Below are positions 1 to 8,026 of a DNA stretch of 64,000 bases, piece by piece; position 1 is the stretch's first letter; every line of letters begins with the position of its first letter. A program made the translations under genes and the position numbers. The notes under the pieces were generated by a model. The model was not told the origin of the DNA and ran no database searches. It saw only the letters and a list, made by a program, of their open reading frames with translations. Source of the DNA: Mycobacterium sp. SMC-8 (GTDB taxonomy: Bacteria; Actinomycetota; Actinomycetes; Mycobacteriales; Mycobacteriaceae); NCBI RefSeq assembly GCF_025263565.1, contig NZ_CP079865.1, positions 1,116,001 through 1,180,000 on the forward strand, given 5' to 3'.

Positions 1-548
1 ACGCCCATCCGCCCAGTGCGCGACGACAGCAGCCGCGTCACCGACGCGTAGTCGACGTGAAACGACAGCAACCGCTCGGTCCGCAGCACTCGGTGCAGGA
101 TCACGTTGATGACTCCGCCGTGGCTGAACACCGCGACGGTGTCGTCGTGCTCGGAGGCGGCCACCACGTCGTCGACGGCGGCGTTGACGCGGGCCAGGAA
201 CTCGTCCTCGTCGACGGCGCTGGGCAGGTGCCCGTCGATGAGACGCTGCAGCTCCTGCGGGTTCTCGGCGGCGATCTGCTCGATCGGGATGTAGTGCTCC
301 AAGTCGCGGTCGTACTCGGCGAAGCGCTCGTCGACCTCGATGGGCAGTCCCAGCGCGTCGGCCACCGGCCGCCCGGTCTCGACGGCCCGGATCTGCGGGC
401 TGCTCACCAGTCGCGTGATCGGGAACCGGGCCAGCGCGTCGGGCAGGCGTTTGGCCTGTTCGACGCCTTCTTCGGACAGGTGCGGATCGGAGCCTTGCCC
501 GGGTTCGCTTCGCCGGGGCAGCGCGTGTCGGACCAGAAGCAGTTGCAC
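1..548 (-). CDS. Histidine phosphatase family protein (phosphoglycerate mutase-like), C-terminus cut by window edge
   Basis: The minus-strand frame from a GTG at 548 stays open to the window edge, giving 182 codons. It begins MQLLLVRHALPRR, the catalytic RHG-like motif at the N-terminus (RH with the phospho-accepting His at residue 8). It later has an SHGGV motif carrying the second catalytic His. This two-His layout is typical of the histidine phosphatase superfamily, which hydrolyses phosphomonoesters; the substrate cannot be told. The start lies 18 bp from the divergent SDR start, so the two genes share a very short promoter region. The C-terminus lies outside the window. Confidence 0.85.
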   Translation of the reverse strand, partial: MQLLLVRHALPRRSEPGQGSDPHLSEEGVEQAKRLPDALARFPITRLVSSPQIRAVETGRPVADALGLPIEVDERFAEYDRDLEHYIPIEQIAAENPQELQRLIDGHLPSAVDEDEFLARVNAAVDDVVAASEHDDTVAVFSHGGVINVILHRVLRTERLLSFHVDYASVTRLLSSRTGRMG

Positions 549-566
549 CGTGACACCATATGGCCC

Positions 567-1343
567 GTGACCGATGCGGGTGGATTCGCCGGCCGGCTGT
601 TTGATCTGACCGACCGGGTGGTGCTGATCACCGGCGGCAGCCGGGGTCTGGGACGGGAGATGGCCTTTGCGGCGGCCCGCTGCGGGGCGGACGTCGTCAT
701 CGCCAGCCGCAAGTACGACGCCTGCGTGGCCACCGCCGAGGCCGTCACCGCCGGGACCGGCCGGGCCGCATACCCGTACGCGGTGCACGTCGGACGGTGG
801 GATGAGCTCGACGGGTTGGTCGACGTGGCCTACGACCGGTTCGGCAAGGTCGACGTGTTGGTCAACAACGCGGGGATGTCCCCGCTGTACGAGTCGTTGT
901 CGTCGGTCACCGAGAAGCTGTTCGACTCGGTGGTGAACCTGAACCTCAAGGGCCCGTTCCGGTTGTCGGTGCTCGTCGGTGATCGCATGCTCGCCGACGG
1001 CGGCGGCTCGATCATCAACGTCAGCACCCACGGGTCGCTGCGACCGCACCCGACGTTCGTCCCCTACGCCGCGTCGAAGGCTGGGCTGAATGCGATGACC
1101 GAGGCTCTGGCGCTGGCCTACGGTCCGACGGTGAGGGTGAACACCTTGATGCCCGGGCCGTTCCTGACCGACATCAGCGATGCCTGGACCTTCACCGATG
1201 GTGACACCAACCCGTTCGCGCGCAGCGCCCTGCAGCGGGCCGGCCAGCCCGCCGAGATCGTCGGCGCCGCGCTGTTCCTGATGTCGGATGCGTCGAGTTT
1301 CACCTCGGGCTCGATCATCCGCGCTGACGGCGGCATCCCCTAG
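567..1343 (+). CDS. Short-chain dehydrogenase/reductase (SDR), 258 aa
   Basis: This is a classical SDR. The nucleotide-binding motif TGGSRGLG is at residues 22-29, NNAG at 100-103, catalytic Ser at about 153, and YAASK with Tyr167 and Lys171. The GTG at 567 was chosen because the longer open frame upstream is antisense to the histidine phosphatase and has no SDR homology. The length fits the usual ~250 aa. It should catalyse an NAD(P)-dependent oxidation or reduction of an alcohol or ketone; the substrate is unknown. Its stop lies 16 bp before the convergent alkyl sulfatase stop. Confidence 0.88.
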   Translation: MTDAGGFAGRLFDLTDRVVLITGGSRGLGREMAFAAARCGADVVIASRKYDACVATAEAVTAGTGRAAYPYAVHVGRWDELDGLVDVAYDRFGKVDVLVNNAGMSPLYESLSSVTEKLFDSVVNLNLKGPFRLSVLVGDRMLADGGGSIINVSTHGSLRPHPTFVPYAASKAGLNAMTEALALAYGPTVRVNTLMPGPFLTDISDAWTFTDGDTNPFARSALQRAGQPAEIVGAALFLMSDASSFTSGSIIRADGGIP

Positions 1344-1359
1344 CGGGCCGCCGCGGGAG

Positions 1360-3237
1360 TCACGGCGTGATGATGTTGAAGTCCGGGTCCGGCTTGTCGA
1401 GCGCCGACAACAAAGCGGTGAGAACGCCTGCGTCCCCGCTGATTTCGAGACCAGGCGAGGTGTTGTCACCGGCGGCGAGCGTGAGCAGGCGCAGCTTGCT
1501 CGCCAACCGGACCGTCGCCTGGGCCGTCGCCTCGTCCGCGGCAACGTTGCGGTAGACCAGCACCCCGTTGCGCAGGGTCAGCCGATAGTTGGTCTGCACG
1601 TCAAGGAAAGTGACGTCGATGGCGAGGTCGAGATCCCATGCCCGCGGCCCGTTCACACTGATCGCCACCACGTCGAACATCTGCTCTGGAGACAGTTGCC
1701 CCACCATCGATGTCGACGTGGTCTGGGTCGGGGTACCGAAGTTGCCGTCCCGCAGCTCGGTCGCGCCGCCGAGGAAGAAGTTGCGCCAGGTCGCCGTCTC
1801 GGCGCCGTAGGCCAGTTGCTCGAGGGTGTCGGCGTACAGCTCGCGGGCGCCGACGTGGTTCTCGTCGGTGAAGATCGCATGGTCGAGAAGCGTGGCAGCC
1901 CAACGGAAGTCACCGTCGTCGAACGCCTGTCGGGCCAGCTCGACGACGCGGTCGATCCCGCCCATCGCCGCGACGTAGCGCGGGCCGATGGCCTCCGGCG
2001 GGTGCGGCCACAGCCGGGCCGGGTTGCCGTCGAACCAGCCCATGTAGCGCTGGTAGACGGCTTTGACGTTGTGGCTGACCGACCCGTAGTAGCCGCGGGC
2101 GTGCCAGGCTTGCTCAAGCGCGGGCGGCATCGTGAAGCTCTCGGCGATCTCGATGCCGGTGTACCCCTGATTGAGTTGGCGCAGCGTCTGGTCGTGCAGA
2201 TAGGCGTACAGATCCCGTTGCAGCGACAGGAATTCCACGATCCGGTCGCGGCCCCAGGTGGGCCAGTGGTGCGATGCGAACACCACGTCGGCGCGGTCGG
2301 CGAAGGTGTCGATCGCCTCGGTCAGGTACCCGGCCCAGCCGTGCGGATCGCGCACCAGCGCGCCGCGCAGGGTCAGTAGGTTGTGCAGGTTGTGCGTCGC
2401 GTTCTCGGCCATGCACAGCGCCCGGAAGCGCGGGAAGTAGAAGTGCATCTCGGCCGGCGCCTCGGTGCCCGGCGCCATCTGGAATTCGATCTCCACGCCG
2501 TCGATGGTGTGCACCTCGCCGGTCTCGCGGATGTCGACCGTCGGCACGATGATCGCCACCTCACCCGTCGACGGGGTCTGGCCGAGCCCGCAGCCGACCT
2601 GCCCCTGCGGCCCGCGCTCGAGCACCGTGCCGTACATGTAGGCGGCGCGGCGGGTCATCGCGGTGCCGGCGTAGACGTTCTCCTGCACCGCATGGGCGGT
2701 GAATCCCTCGGGCGCCAGCACCGCGACCCTGCCGGCGTCGACGTCGGCCTGCGAGGTCACCCCTAGTACTCCGCCGAAGTGGTCGACGTGGCTGTGGGTG
2801 TAGATGACCGCCCGGACCTCGCGATCGCCGCGGTGTTCGCGGTACAGCGCCAGCGCGGCGGCGGCCACCTCGGTGGACACCAGCGGGTCGATCACGATGA
2901 TGCCGGTGTCACCCTCGACGAAGGTGATGTTGGACAGGTCGAATCCCCGCACCTGGTAGATGCCTGTGACCACTTCGTAGAGCCCCTGCTTGGCCACCAG
3001 CGTCGACTGGCGCCACAGGCTCGGGTGCACCGTGGGCGGGGCGTCTCCGGTCAGAAACCCGTAGACGTCGTTGTCCCACACCACGCGTCCGTCAGCGGCG
3101 GTGATGACGCAGGGCTGCCGGGCGGCGATGAAGCCCCGGTCGGCGTCGGCGAAATCCCGGGTGTCGTCAAACGGAAGGGTCTCGCGGTGCACCCGGTGCG
3201 CGTCTTCGATCGTCGGTGTCGGCGGCTTGCTGTTCAT
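1360..3237 (-). CDS. Alkyl/aryl sulfatase of the SdsA1/BDS1 metallo-beta-lactamase type, 625 aa
   Basis: A metallo-beta-lactamase fold is shown by THSHVDH at residues 147-153, the zinc-binding HxHxDH signature. Further probable metal or active-site segments follow (MAENATHNLHN and ASHHWPTWG). Length and domain order (N-terminal MBL, central dimerisation helices, C-terminal SCP2-like lipid-binding region) match the SdsA1 group, which hydrolyses primary or secondary alkyl sulfates such as dodecyl sulfate. The ATG at 3237 is preferred over one 78 bp upstream, because the upstream part would overlap the divergent cupin promoter and start. Function is inferred from family; the exact substrate is unknown. 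Confidence 0.85.
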   Translation of the reverse strand: MNSKPPTPTIEDAHRVHRETLPFDDTRDFADADRGFIAARQPCVITAADGRVVWDNDVYGFLTGDAPPTVHPSLWRQSTLVAKQGLYEVVTGIYQVRGFDLSNITFVEGDTGIIVIDPLVSTEVAAAALALYREHRGDREVRAVIYTHSHVDHFGGVLGVTSQADVDAGRVAVLAPEGFTAHAVQENVYAGTAMTRRAAYMYGTVLERGPQGQVGCGLGQTPSTGEVAIIVPTVDIRETGEVHTIDGVEIEFQMAPGTEAPAEMHFYFPRFRALCMAENATHNLHNLLTLRGALVRDPHGWAGYLTEAIDTFADRADVVFASHHWPTWGRDRIVEFLSLQRDLYAYLHDQTLRQLNQGYTGIEIAESFTMPPALEQAWHARGYYGSVSHNVKAVYQRYMGWFDGNPARLWPHPPEAIGPRYVAAMGGIDRVVELARQAFDDGDFRWAATLLDHAIFTDENHVGARELYADTLEQLAYGAETATWRNFFLGGATELRDGNFGTPTQTTSTSMVGQLSPEQMFDVVAISVNGPRAWDLDLAIDVTFLDVQTNYRLTLRNGVLVYRNVAADEATAQATVRLASKLRLLTLAAGDNTSPGLEISGDAGVLTALLSALDKPDPDFNIITP

Positions 3238-3285
3238 ATCGCGAGACTGCCACGTCAGGCGCGGTTTCGATGCTTGACTGACACA

Positions 3286-3840
3286 ATGGACATCCGCCGA
3301 GTCGTCACCGGACACGATGCGTCCGGCAAGTCAGTGTTCGTCAGCGACGAGAAGGTCGCCCCCCGCGTGCCGATGCTGCTCCCAGGCTCCGAGTTCACGC
3401 TGCTGTGGGGCGGCAACGAAGCACCCCGATTCCCCGACGACGGCTCGATGCCGCAGTGGCACACGTATTTTCCGCCCGTCGGGGGCTTCCGCTTCTCGAT
3501 GTTCACGCTGCCGCCGCATGCGACGGCGACAGGGGACCCCAGCCAGATCGACGCCGAGGCGGCGCTGGCCGACGCCGAGCAGAAGCTGCCCGGGCTGCTC
3601 GGCTACATGGATCCCGAGGATCCCGGCATGCACACCACCGACACCATCGACTTCGAGGTGGTGCTCGAAGGTACGGTGATCCTCGAGCTCGACGACGGCG
3701 CCGAGGTGACGCTGCAACCGGGAGACACCGTCGTACAGAACGGGACCCGGCACCGGTGGCGCAATCCGGGTGACACCCCGGCCCGGCTCGCCCTGTTTGT
3801 GTGCGGCGCCCACCACGCCGACGTCAGCCGGCCCGGCTGA
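3286..3840 (+). CDS. Cupin-domain protein, 184 aa
   Basis: The protein opens MDIRRVVTGHDASGKSV and has a C-terminal cupin barrel. Conserved features are DFEVVLEGTVILELDDG, LQPGDTVVQNGTRHRW and GDTPARLALFVCG, resembling the small cupins often annotated as gentisate dioxygenase-like or ring-cleavage accessory proteins. The first cupin motif has Glu but lacks the classical paired His, so metal-dependent catalysis is uncertain. It is divergent from the alkyl sulfatase with 48 bp between starts, suggesting a shared control region. No specific substrate can be assigned. Confidence 0.75.
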   Translation: MDIRRVVTGHDASGKSVFVSDEKVAPRVPMLLPGSEFTLLWGGNEAPRFPDDGSMPQWHTYFPPVGGFRFSMFTLPPHATATGDPSQIDAEAALADAEQKLPGLLGYMDPEDPGMHTTDTIDFEVVLEGTVILELDDGAEVTLQPGDTVVQNGTRHRWRNPGDTPARLALFVCGAHHADVSRPG

Positions 3841-3841
3841 G

Positions 3842-4255
3842 TCAGCCCTGTTCTGCGAGCCACTTCTCGGCGCGCCGCTGCGAGGCCCGCGACAGCCACG
3901 CGTCCTGAATCAGTTCCCGCAACTCGGTGACGCTGACCTCACCCAAGCGGCCGGCGCGCACCAGCACCGAGAGGTGCCCGGCGAAGTGGTCGGTGGTGAA
4001 AAACGGTGAATCGGGATCCTGCGTCAGGGCGAGCTTGTCGTCCTCGGACTCGACCCAGATGATGATGACGTCGGTGTAGCGCTCACCGGTGTCCGGGTCG
4101 ACCGCGTCGGGCCGGGGTGTGCGGAAGTACACGAACGACTTGCCCCCCACCTGATAGATCGGGTTCTGCCCCTTCGGTCCCTCGACGCGGGTCACGTGCG
4201 GCATCGACGCGGCGATCTCGTGGACGTCCGCGACGGTGGCGGGACGGTCACGCAC
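3842..4255 (-). CDS. MmcQ/YjbR-like protein, about 137 aa
   Basis: This is a small single-domain protein with TVADVHEIAASMPHVTR near the N-terminus, GGKSFVYFRTPRP, and a C-terminal helix containing IQDAWLSRASQRRAEKW. This matches the MmcQ/YjbR fold (CyaY-like, sometimes called DNA-binding). The GTG at 4255 overlaps the upstream phosphoesterase by 8 bp; an ATG at 4285 is also in frame and would give 147 aa with a 38-bp overlap. The overlap suggests co-transcription with the phosphoesterase. Its stop is 1 bp from the convergent cupin stop. Biological role unknown. Confidence 0.75.
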   Translation of the reverse strand: MRDRPATVADVHEIAASMPHVTRVEGPKGQNPIYQVGGKSFVYFRTPRPDAVDPDTGERYTDVIIIWVESEDDKLALTQDPDSPFFTTDHFAGHLSVLVRAGRLGEVSVTELRELIQDAWLSRASQRRAEKWLAEQG

Positions 4256-4751
4256 GACGCGGCAGCCGGTGTAGGACGACGTCATGCAGTGCGCCGGAAT
4301 GCACCGTCGCGGTCATGTAGGTGCAATAGGGCTGACGGCGCCGATCGGTGGGCGACCCCGGATTGAGAAGGCGCAGCCCTGTTTTGGCGGTGGTGTCCCA
4401 CGGGATGTGACTGTGGCCGAACACCAGCACATCGGTGTCCGGGTAGTCGCGGGCCAGCCGCGCCTCCCGTCCCGTCGCGGCGCCGGTTTCGTGGGTGACG
4501 GTGAACTTCAGGCCCTCCAGCACCACGTCGGCCCGTTCGGGCAGCCGGCGCCGGAGCTCCGGTCCGTCGTTGTTGCCCCAACAGGCGACCAGTCGGTCGG
4601 CTCGGGCCTCGAGCGTGTCGAGCAGATCCGGCTCGACCCAGTCTCCGGCGTGGATCACCACGTCGACCTCGTCCACCGCGTCCCACACTGTGGGCGGCAG
4701 GTCTTTGGCGCGTTTGGGCAGGTGCGTGTCGGCGATCAGCAGAAGGCGCAC
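4248..4751 (-). CDS. YfcE/MJ0936-type metallophosphoesterase, 167 aa
   Basis: All calcineurin-like phosphoesterase motifs are present in order: IADTHLPKR (Asp and His), HAGDWVE, CWGNNDGPE (GN[HD] motif), VTHETG and FGHSHIPW. Length fits the small YfcE family, which binds two metal ions and cleaves phosphodiesters in vitro. It is probably cytoplasmic because no signal peptide is seen. It overlaps the YjbR-like gene downstream, forming a likely two-gene unit. The physiological substrate is not known. Confidence 0.88.
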   Translation of the reverse strand: MRLLLIADTHLPKRAKDLPPTVWDAVDEVDVVIHAGDWVEPDLLDTLEARADRLVACWGNNDGPELRRRLPERADVVLEGLKFTVTHETGAATGREARLARDYPDTDVLVFGHSHIPWDTTAKTGLRLLNPGSPTDRRRQPYCTYMTATVHSGALHDVVLHRLPRRA

Positions 4752-4860
4752 GAATCCGACTTTAGCGGGGGCGAGCGTGGGCCATAGGTACGCGGATTCG
4801 GCGGAAAGCGTGCACGGATCCCACGGTCGTCAGAGCCACACGGTTATCGCTGGTAGAAAG

Positions 4861-4933
4861 CGCGCCCGAAGGGATTCGAACCCCTAACCTTCTGATCCGT
4901 AGTCAGATGCTCTATCCGTTGAGCTACGGGCGC
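4861..4933 (-). tRNA. tRNA-Arg (anticodon ACG)
   Basis: The 73-nt cloverleaf reads on the minus strand. Acceptor stem GCGCCCG pairs with CGGGCGC, the D arm contains AGCTCAACGGATAGAGC, the anticodon stem TCTGA/TCAGA closes the loop CTACGGA with anticodon ACG, and the T arm contains GGTTCGAATCC. CCA is not encoded. ACG is expected to be read as ICG after deamination, decoding CGN arginine codons. Confidence 0.95.
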
Positions 4934-4960
4934 ATGGTTGTACCGCATATTCAGTTATCA

Positions 4961-5008
4961 CGCCGGCAAGCCGGCAGTTCGACCGCGCCGGCGAGCCGGC
5001 AATCGAAC
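4961..5008. repeat. Two tandem 23-bp imperfect repeats between two tRNA genes
   Basis: Units at 4961-4983 and 4986-5008 share the pattern CGCCGGC(A/G)AGCCGGCA followed by a TTCGAC or TCGAAC tail. Each unit is internally palindromic (GCCGG...CCGGC). They fill most of the 77-bp spacer between tRNA-Arg and tRNA-Ser. Their function is unknown; a processing or termination role is only a guess. Confidence 0.6.
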
Positions 5009-5010
5009 AG

Positions 5011-5099
5011 CGGAGGCGAGAGGATTTGAACCTCCGGTCCCCTGTAAGGGGGACAACTCATTAGCAGTGAGTCCCATTCGGCCGCTCTGGCACGCCTCC
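5011..5099 (-). tRNA. tRNA-Ser (anticodon GCT)
   Basis: The 89-nt class II tRNA reads on the minus strand. Acceptor GGAGGCG pairs with CGCCTCC, the anticodon loop CTGCTAA carries GCT, and a long variable arm (GTCCCCCTTACAGGGGAC region) is typical of tRNA-Ser. The T loop GGTTCAAATCC is present. CCA is not encoded. It decodes AGC/AGU. Confidence 0.95.
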
Positions 5100-5182
5100 C
5101 GACGTTTACCGCCGCTGGATGAGAGTACACAGGCCCCGCCGCGGGAAGCAAAGCAGCTCCGGACGGGCCCTAAACTGTTCAG

Positions 5183-6241
5183 GTGTCCGCCCGTCTGCGC
5201 CCCGACCTCGCCGATCTGCCCGTCTACGCGCCGGGCAGGACGGTGCCCGGCGCCATCAAGATCGCCAGCAATGAAACCGTCCACGGCCCGCTGCCCAGCG
5301 TGCGGGCCGCGATCGAGAACGCGATCGACGGCATCAACCGCTACCCCGACAACGGCTACGTCGAGCTGCGGGAGCGTCTCGCCAAATACGTCGGATTCGC
5401 CCCGGAGAACATCTCCGTCGGCAGCGGATCGGTCAGCCTGTGCCAGCAGCTGATCCAGATCACGTCCACCGTCGGTGACGAGGTGCTCTTCGGCTGGCGC
5501 AGCTTCGAGATCTACCCGTTGCAGGTACGCACCGCCGGCGCGACCCCGGTGCAGGTGGCGCTGACCGACCACACCTTCGACCTCGACGCGATGCTCGCCG
5601 CGATCACCGACCGCACCCGGCTGATCTTCGTGTGCAACCCGAACAACCCGACCAGCACCGTCGTCGACCCCGACGCACTGGCGCGGTTCATCGAGGCCGT
5701 GCCACCGCACATCCTGGTGGTGCTCGACGAGGCCTACATCGAGTACATCCGCGACGGGCTCGTGCCCGACAGTTTCGGGCTCGTCCGGGCGCACAGCAAT
5801 GTCGTTGTGCTGCGCACCTTTTCGAAGGCCTACGGGCTGGCCGGGCTGCGGGTCGGCTACGCCGTCGCCGATCCGGACATCGTCGCCGCGCTGTCGAAGG
5901 TGTACGTGCCGTTCACCGCCACCAGCGTGTCGCAGGCCGCGGCCATCGCATGCCTGGACGCCGCCGACGAACTGCTGGAACGCACCGACGCCGTGGTCGC
6001 CGAACGCGAGCGGGTCAGCGCCGCGCTGCGCGGGGCCGGCTACGAGTTGCCGCCCTCGCAGGCGAACTTCGTGTGGTTGCCGCTGGTCGGGCGGGCGCAG
6101 GAGTTCGCGGCCGACGCCGCCAACGACCGCATCATCGTGCGTCCGTACGGGGAGGACGGCGTCCGTGTCACCGTCGCCGCCCCCGAGGAGAACGACGCCT
6201 TCCTCGACTTCGCCGGGCGCTGGGCAGCCCACCTCGTTTAG
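5183..6241 (+). CDS. hisC2: Aromatic amino acid / histidinol-phosphate aminotransferase (HisC2/Pat), 352 aa
   Basis: This is a fold-type I PLP aminotransferase of the HisC group. Visible motifs are CNPNNPT with Asn153, LDEAY with Asp182 binding the PLP ring nitrogen, TFSKAYGLAGLRVGY with the PLP-forming Lys215, and a C-terminal VTVAAPEENDAFLDF. Length matches the family. Its position beside a DUF4334 protein, lipoprotein and echA21 matches the Rv3772 (hisC2/pat) neighbourhood; that enzyme is described as an aromatic amino acid aminotransferase rather than the his-operon HisC. It starts at GTG 5183, followed 7 bp after its stop by the next gene. Confidence 0.88.
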   Translation: MSARLRPDLADLPVYAPGRTVPGAIKIASNETVHGPLPSVRAAIENAIDGINRYPDNGYVELRERLAKYVGFAPENISVGSGSVSLCQQLIQITSTVGDEVLFGWRSFEIYPLQVRTAGATPVQVALTDHTFDLDAMLAAITDRTRLIFVCNPNNPTSTVVDPDALARFIEAVPPHILVVLDEAYIEYIRDGLVPDSFGLVRAHSNVVVLRTFSKAYGLAGLRVGYAVADPDIVAALSKVYVPFTATSVSQAAAIACLDAADELLERTDAVVAERERVSAALRGAGYELPPSQANFVWLPLVGRAQEFAADAANDRIIVRPYGEDGVRVTVAAPEENDAFLDFAGRWAAHLV

Positions 6242-6248
6242 GAGACAG

Positions 6249-6725
6249 ATGACCACCGACCCCCGCAAGACCTTCACCGAGCTGACCGGGCGCACCGACC
6301 GGATCGCCGACGCCGAACTGGACGCGTTCTGGGCCACCCTGGCGCCGGCGACCATCGACTTCATGATCGGCGAATGGAAGGGCGGCGAGTTCGACACCGG
6401 ACACAAGGCCAACGGCTTCATGAAGAAGTTGAACTGGTTCGGCAAGACGTTCCACTCGGCAACCGATGCCAAGCCCCTGGTCTGCCTGGACGCCGACGGC
6501 GCCAAGTTCTCCAACACCGAGGCGATGAACGGCGAGGCCAGCCTCTGGATGGAGGAGTTCCGCGGTGAGGTGGTCGCGACGATGGTCTACGACGGAAGGC
6601 CGGTGCATGACCACTTCAAGGTCGTCGATGACAACGCCGTCATCGGCATCATGAACGGCAAGGGCGCCCTCGACACCAACTCGGGCACGCCCCGCCACCT
6701 GTACTTCTACCTGGAACGGGTGTAG
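6249..6725 (+). CDS. GXWXG / DUF4334 domain protein, 158 aa
   Basis: The N-terminal part contains IGEWKGGEF, fitting the GXWXG motif (G-E-W-K-G), and the C-terminal part (ASLWMEEFRGEVVATMVYDG, HDHFKVVDDNAVIGIMNGK) matches DUF4334. These two domains normally occur together in small lipid-binding-like soluble proteins found widely in actinobacteria. It begins 7 bp after hisC2 with GGAGACAG as a ribosome-binding site, so it is probably translated from the same mRNA. No enzymatic residues can be named and the function is unknown. Confidence 0.8.
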   Translation: MTTDPRKTFTELTGRTDRIADAELDAFWATLAPATIDFMIGEWKGGEFDTGHKANGFMKKLNWFGKTFHSATDAKPLVCLDADGAKFSNTEAMNGEASLWMEEFRGEVVATMVYDGRPVHDHFKVVDDNAVIGIMNGKGALDTNSGTPRHLYFYLERV

Positions 6726-6734
6726 CCGCATATC

Positions 6735-7190
6735 GTGGCCAGGATGAAGACGCACGCGCGGATCACGGCTGCGACGCTCGTCGGTCTGGGTGTCGTCCTG
6801 GGCGTGACCACGGCCTGTCAGCGCACCACCGAGGGCGCCGTCGCGCAGACCACGCAGCCCGGCCCGCCGCTGACGTCATCTCCGACCACCACCAGCCGCA
6901 GCCCCGGCATCCCGGGTATCCCCGACATCCAGATCCCGAATCTGCCGCTTCCGACCCGCAACACCGACGTCCCGCAGGTGCCGGCGCCCGCCAACTCGCT
7001 GACGATGACGTGCGAGGAGTTCAGTGGCCTCGACGAACCCACCCGGGTGGCCGTGGTGCGCGAGATCCTGTCCCAGGAGGGCAACCCGCTGGGCCCCGAC
7101 GGCGAGTTCGTCGGGCAGATCCTGGCTGACGCGGCCTGCCAGTTCCTGCCCAGCGCAGTCGTCGCCGACGTCCTGTTGGGCGGCGGCTAA
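6735..7190 (+). CDS. Putative secreted lipoprotein, about 151 aa
   Basis: The N-terminus has basic residues, then a hydrophobic stretch ending TTAC, a plausible though not canonical lipobox with Cys28. A Thr/Pro-rich low-complexity stretch follows (TSSPTTTSRS, PGIPGIPDI). The C-terminal region contains two Cys (MTCEEF and DAACQF) that could form a disulfide and is likely the folded part. The start may be GTG 6735 or ATG 6744. It lies 9 bp after the DUF4334 gene and 11 bp before echA21, so it is probably part of the same transcript. Function unknown. Confidence 0.7.
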   Translation: MARMKTHARITAATLVGLGVVLGVTTACQRTTEGAVAQTTQPGPPLTSSPTTTSRSPGIPGIPDIQIPNLPLPTRNTDVPQVPAPANSLTMTCEEFSGLDEPTRVAVVREILSQEGNPLGPDGEFVGQILADAACQFLPSAVVADVLLGGG

Positions 7191-7201
7191 CCTCTCTGGT
7201 C

Positions 7202-8026
7202 ATGGGTAACTCCTATGAATCGATGACCGTGGACATCGCCGATCACATCGCGCAGGTCACGCTGATCGGGCCCGGCAAGGGCAATGCGATGGGCCCGGCG
7301 TTCTGGGCCGAGCTGCCGGTGGTGTTCAACGAGCTCGACGCCGACCCTCAGGTGCGGGCGATCGTGCTGACCGGCTCGGGCAAGAATTTCAGCTACGGCC
7401 TGGACCTGGCCGCGATGGGTGACACGCTCGGCTCGATGATGGCCGATGCGTCGTCGTCGAAGCCACGCGCCGACTTCCATGCCAAGCTCAAAACCATGCA
7501 GTACGCGATCACCGCGGTCGCCGACTGCCGCACCCCGACCATCGCGTCGGTGCACGGCTGGTGCATCGGCGGGGGTGTAGACCTGATCTCCGCGGTCGAT
7601 ATCCGTTACGCCAGCAGCGACGCGAAGTTCTCGGTGCGCGAAGTCAAGCTGGCGATCGTCGCGGACGTCGGCTCTCTGGCGCGCCTGCCGCTGATCCTGT
7701 CCGACGGGCATCTGCGCGAGCTGGCGCTCACGGGTAGGGACATCGACGCCGCCCGCGCCGACAAGATCGGCCTGGTCAACGATGTCTACCCCGACGCCGA
7801 GGCATCACTGGCCGCCGCACGGGCCACCGCGGCGGAGATCGCCGCCAACCCGCCGCACACTGTGCACGGCATCAAAGACGTGCTCGACGAGCAGCGCACC
7901 GCCCAGGTGGCGGCCAGCCTGCGCTACGTCGCGGCATGGAACTCGGCCTTCCTGCCGTCCAAGGACCTCACCGAAGGCATCACGGCGATGTTCGAGAAGC
8001 GGCCGCCGAACTTCACCGGCGAGTAG
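7202..8026 (+). CDS. echA21: Enoyl-CoA hydratase/isomerase family protein (EchA21-like), 274 aa
   Basis: This is a crotonase-fold protein. One oxyanion-hole segment lies around GKNFSYGLDL and the other is VHGWCIGGGVDL. The acidic position is in AIVADVGSLARLP, where an Asp replaces the usual hydratase Glu; this pattern resembles dienoyl-CoA isomerases rather than standard hydratases. It therefore probably isomerises unsaturated fatty acyl-CoA. The gene position after hisC2 agrees with Rv3774 echA21. The last 14 bp overlap the convergent MFS transporter gene. Confidence 0.85.
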   Translation: MGNSYESMTVDIADHIAQVTLIGPGKGNAMGPAFWAELPVVFNELDADPQVRAIVLTGSGKNFSYGLDLAAMGDTLGSMMADASSSKPRADFHAKLKTMQYAITAVADCRTPTIASVHGWCIGGGVDLISAVDIRYASSDAKFSVREVKLAIVADVGSLARLPLILSDGHLRELALTGRDIDAARADKIGLVNDVYPDAEASLAAARATAAEIAANPPHTVHGIKDVLDEQRTAQVAASLRYVAAWNSAFLPSKDLTEGITAMFEKRPPNFTGE

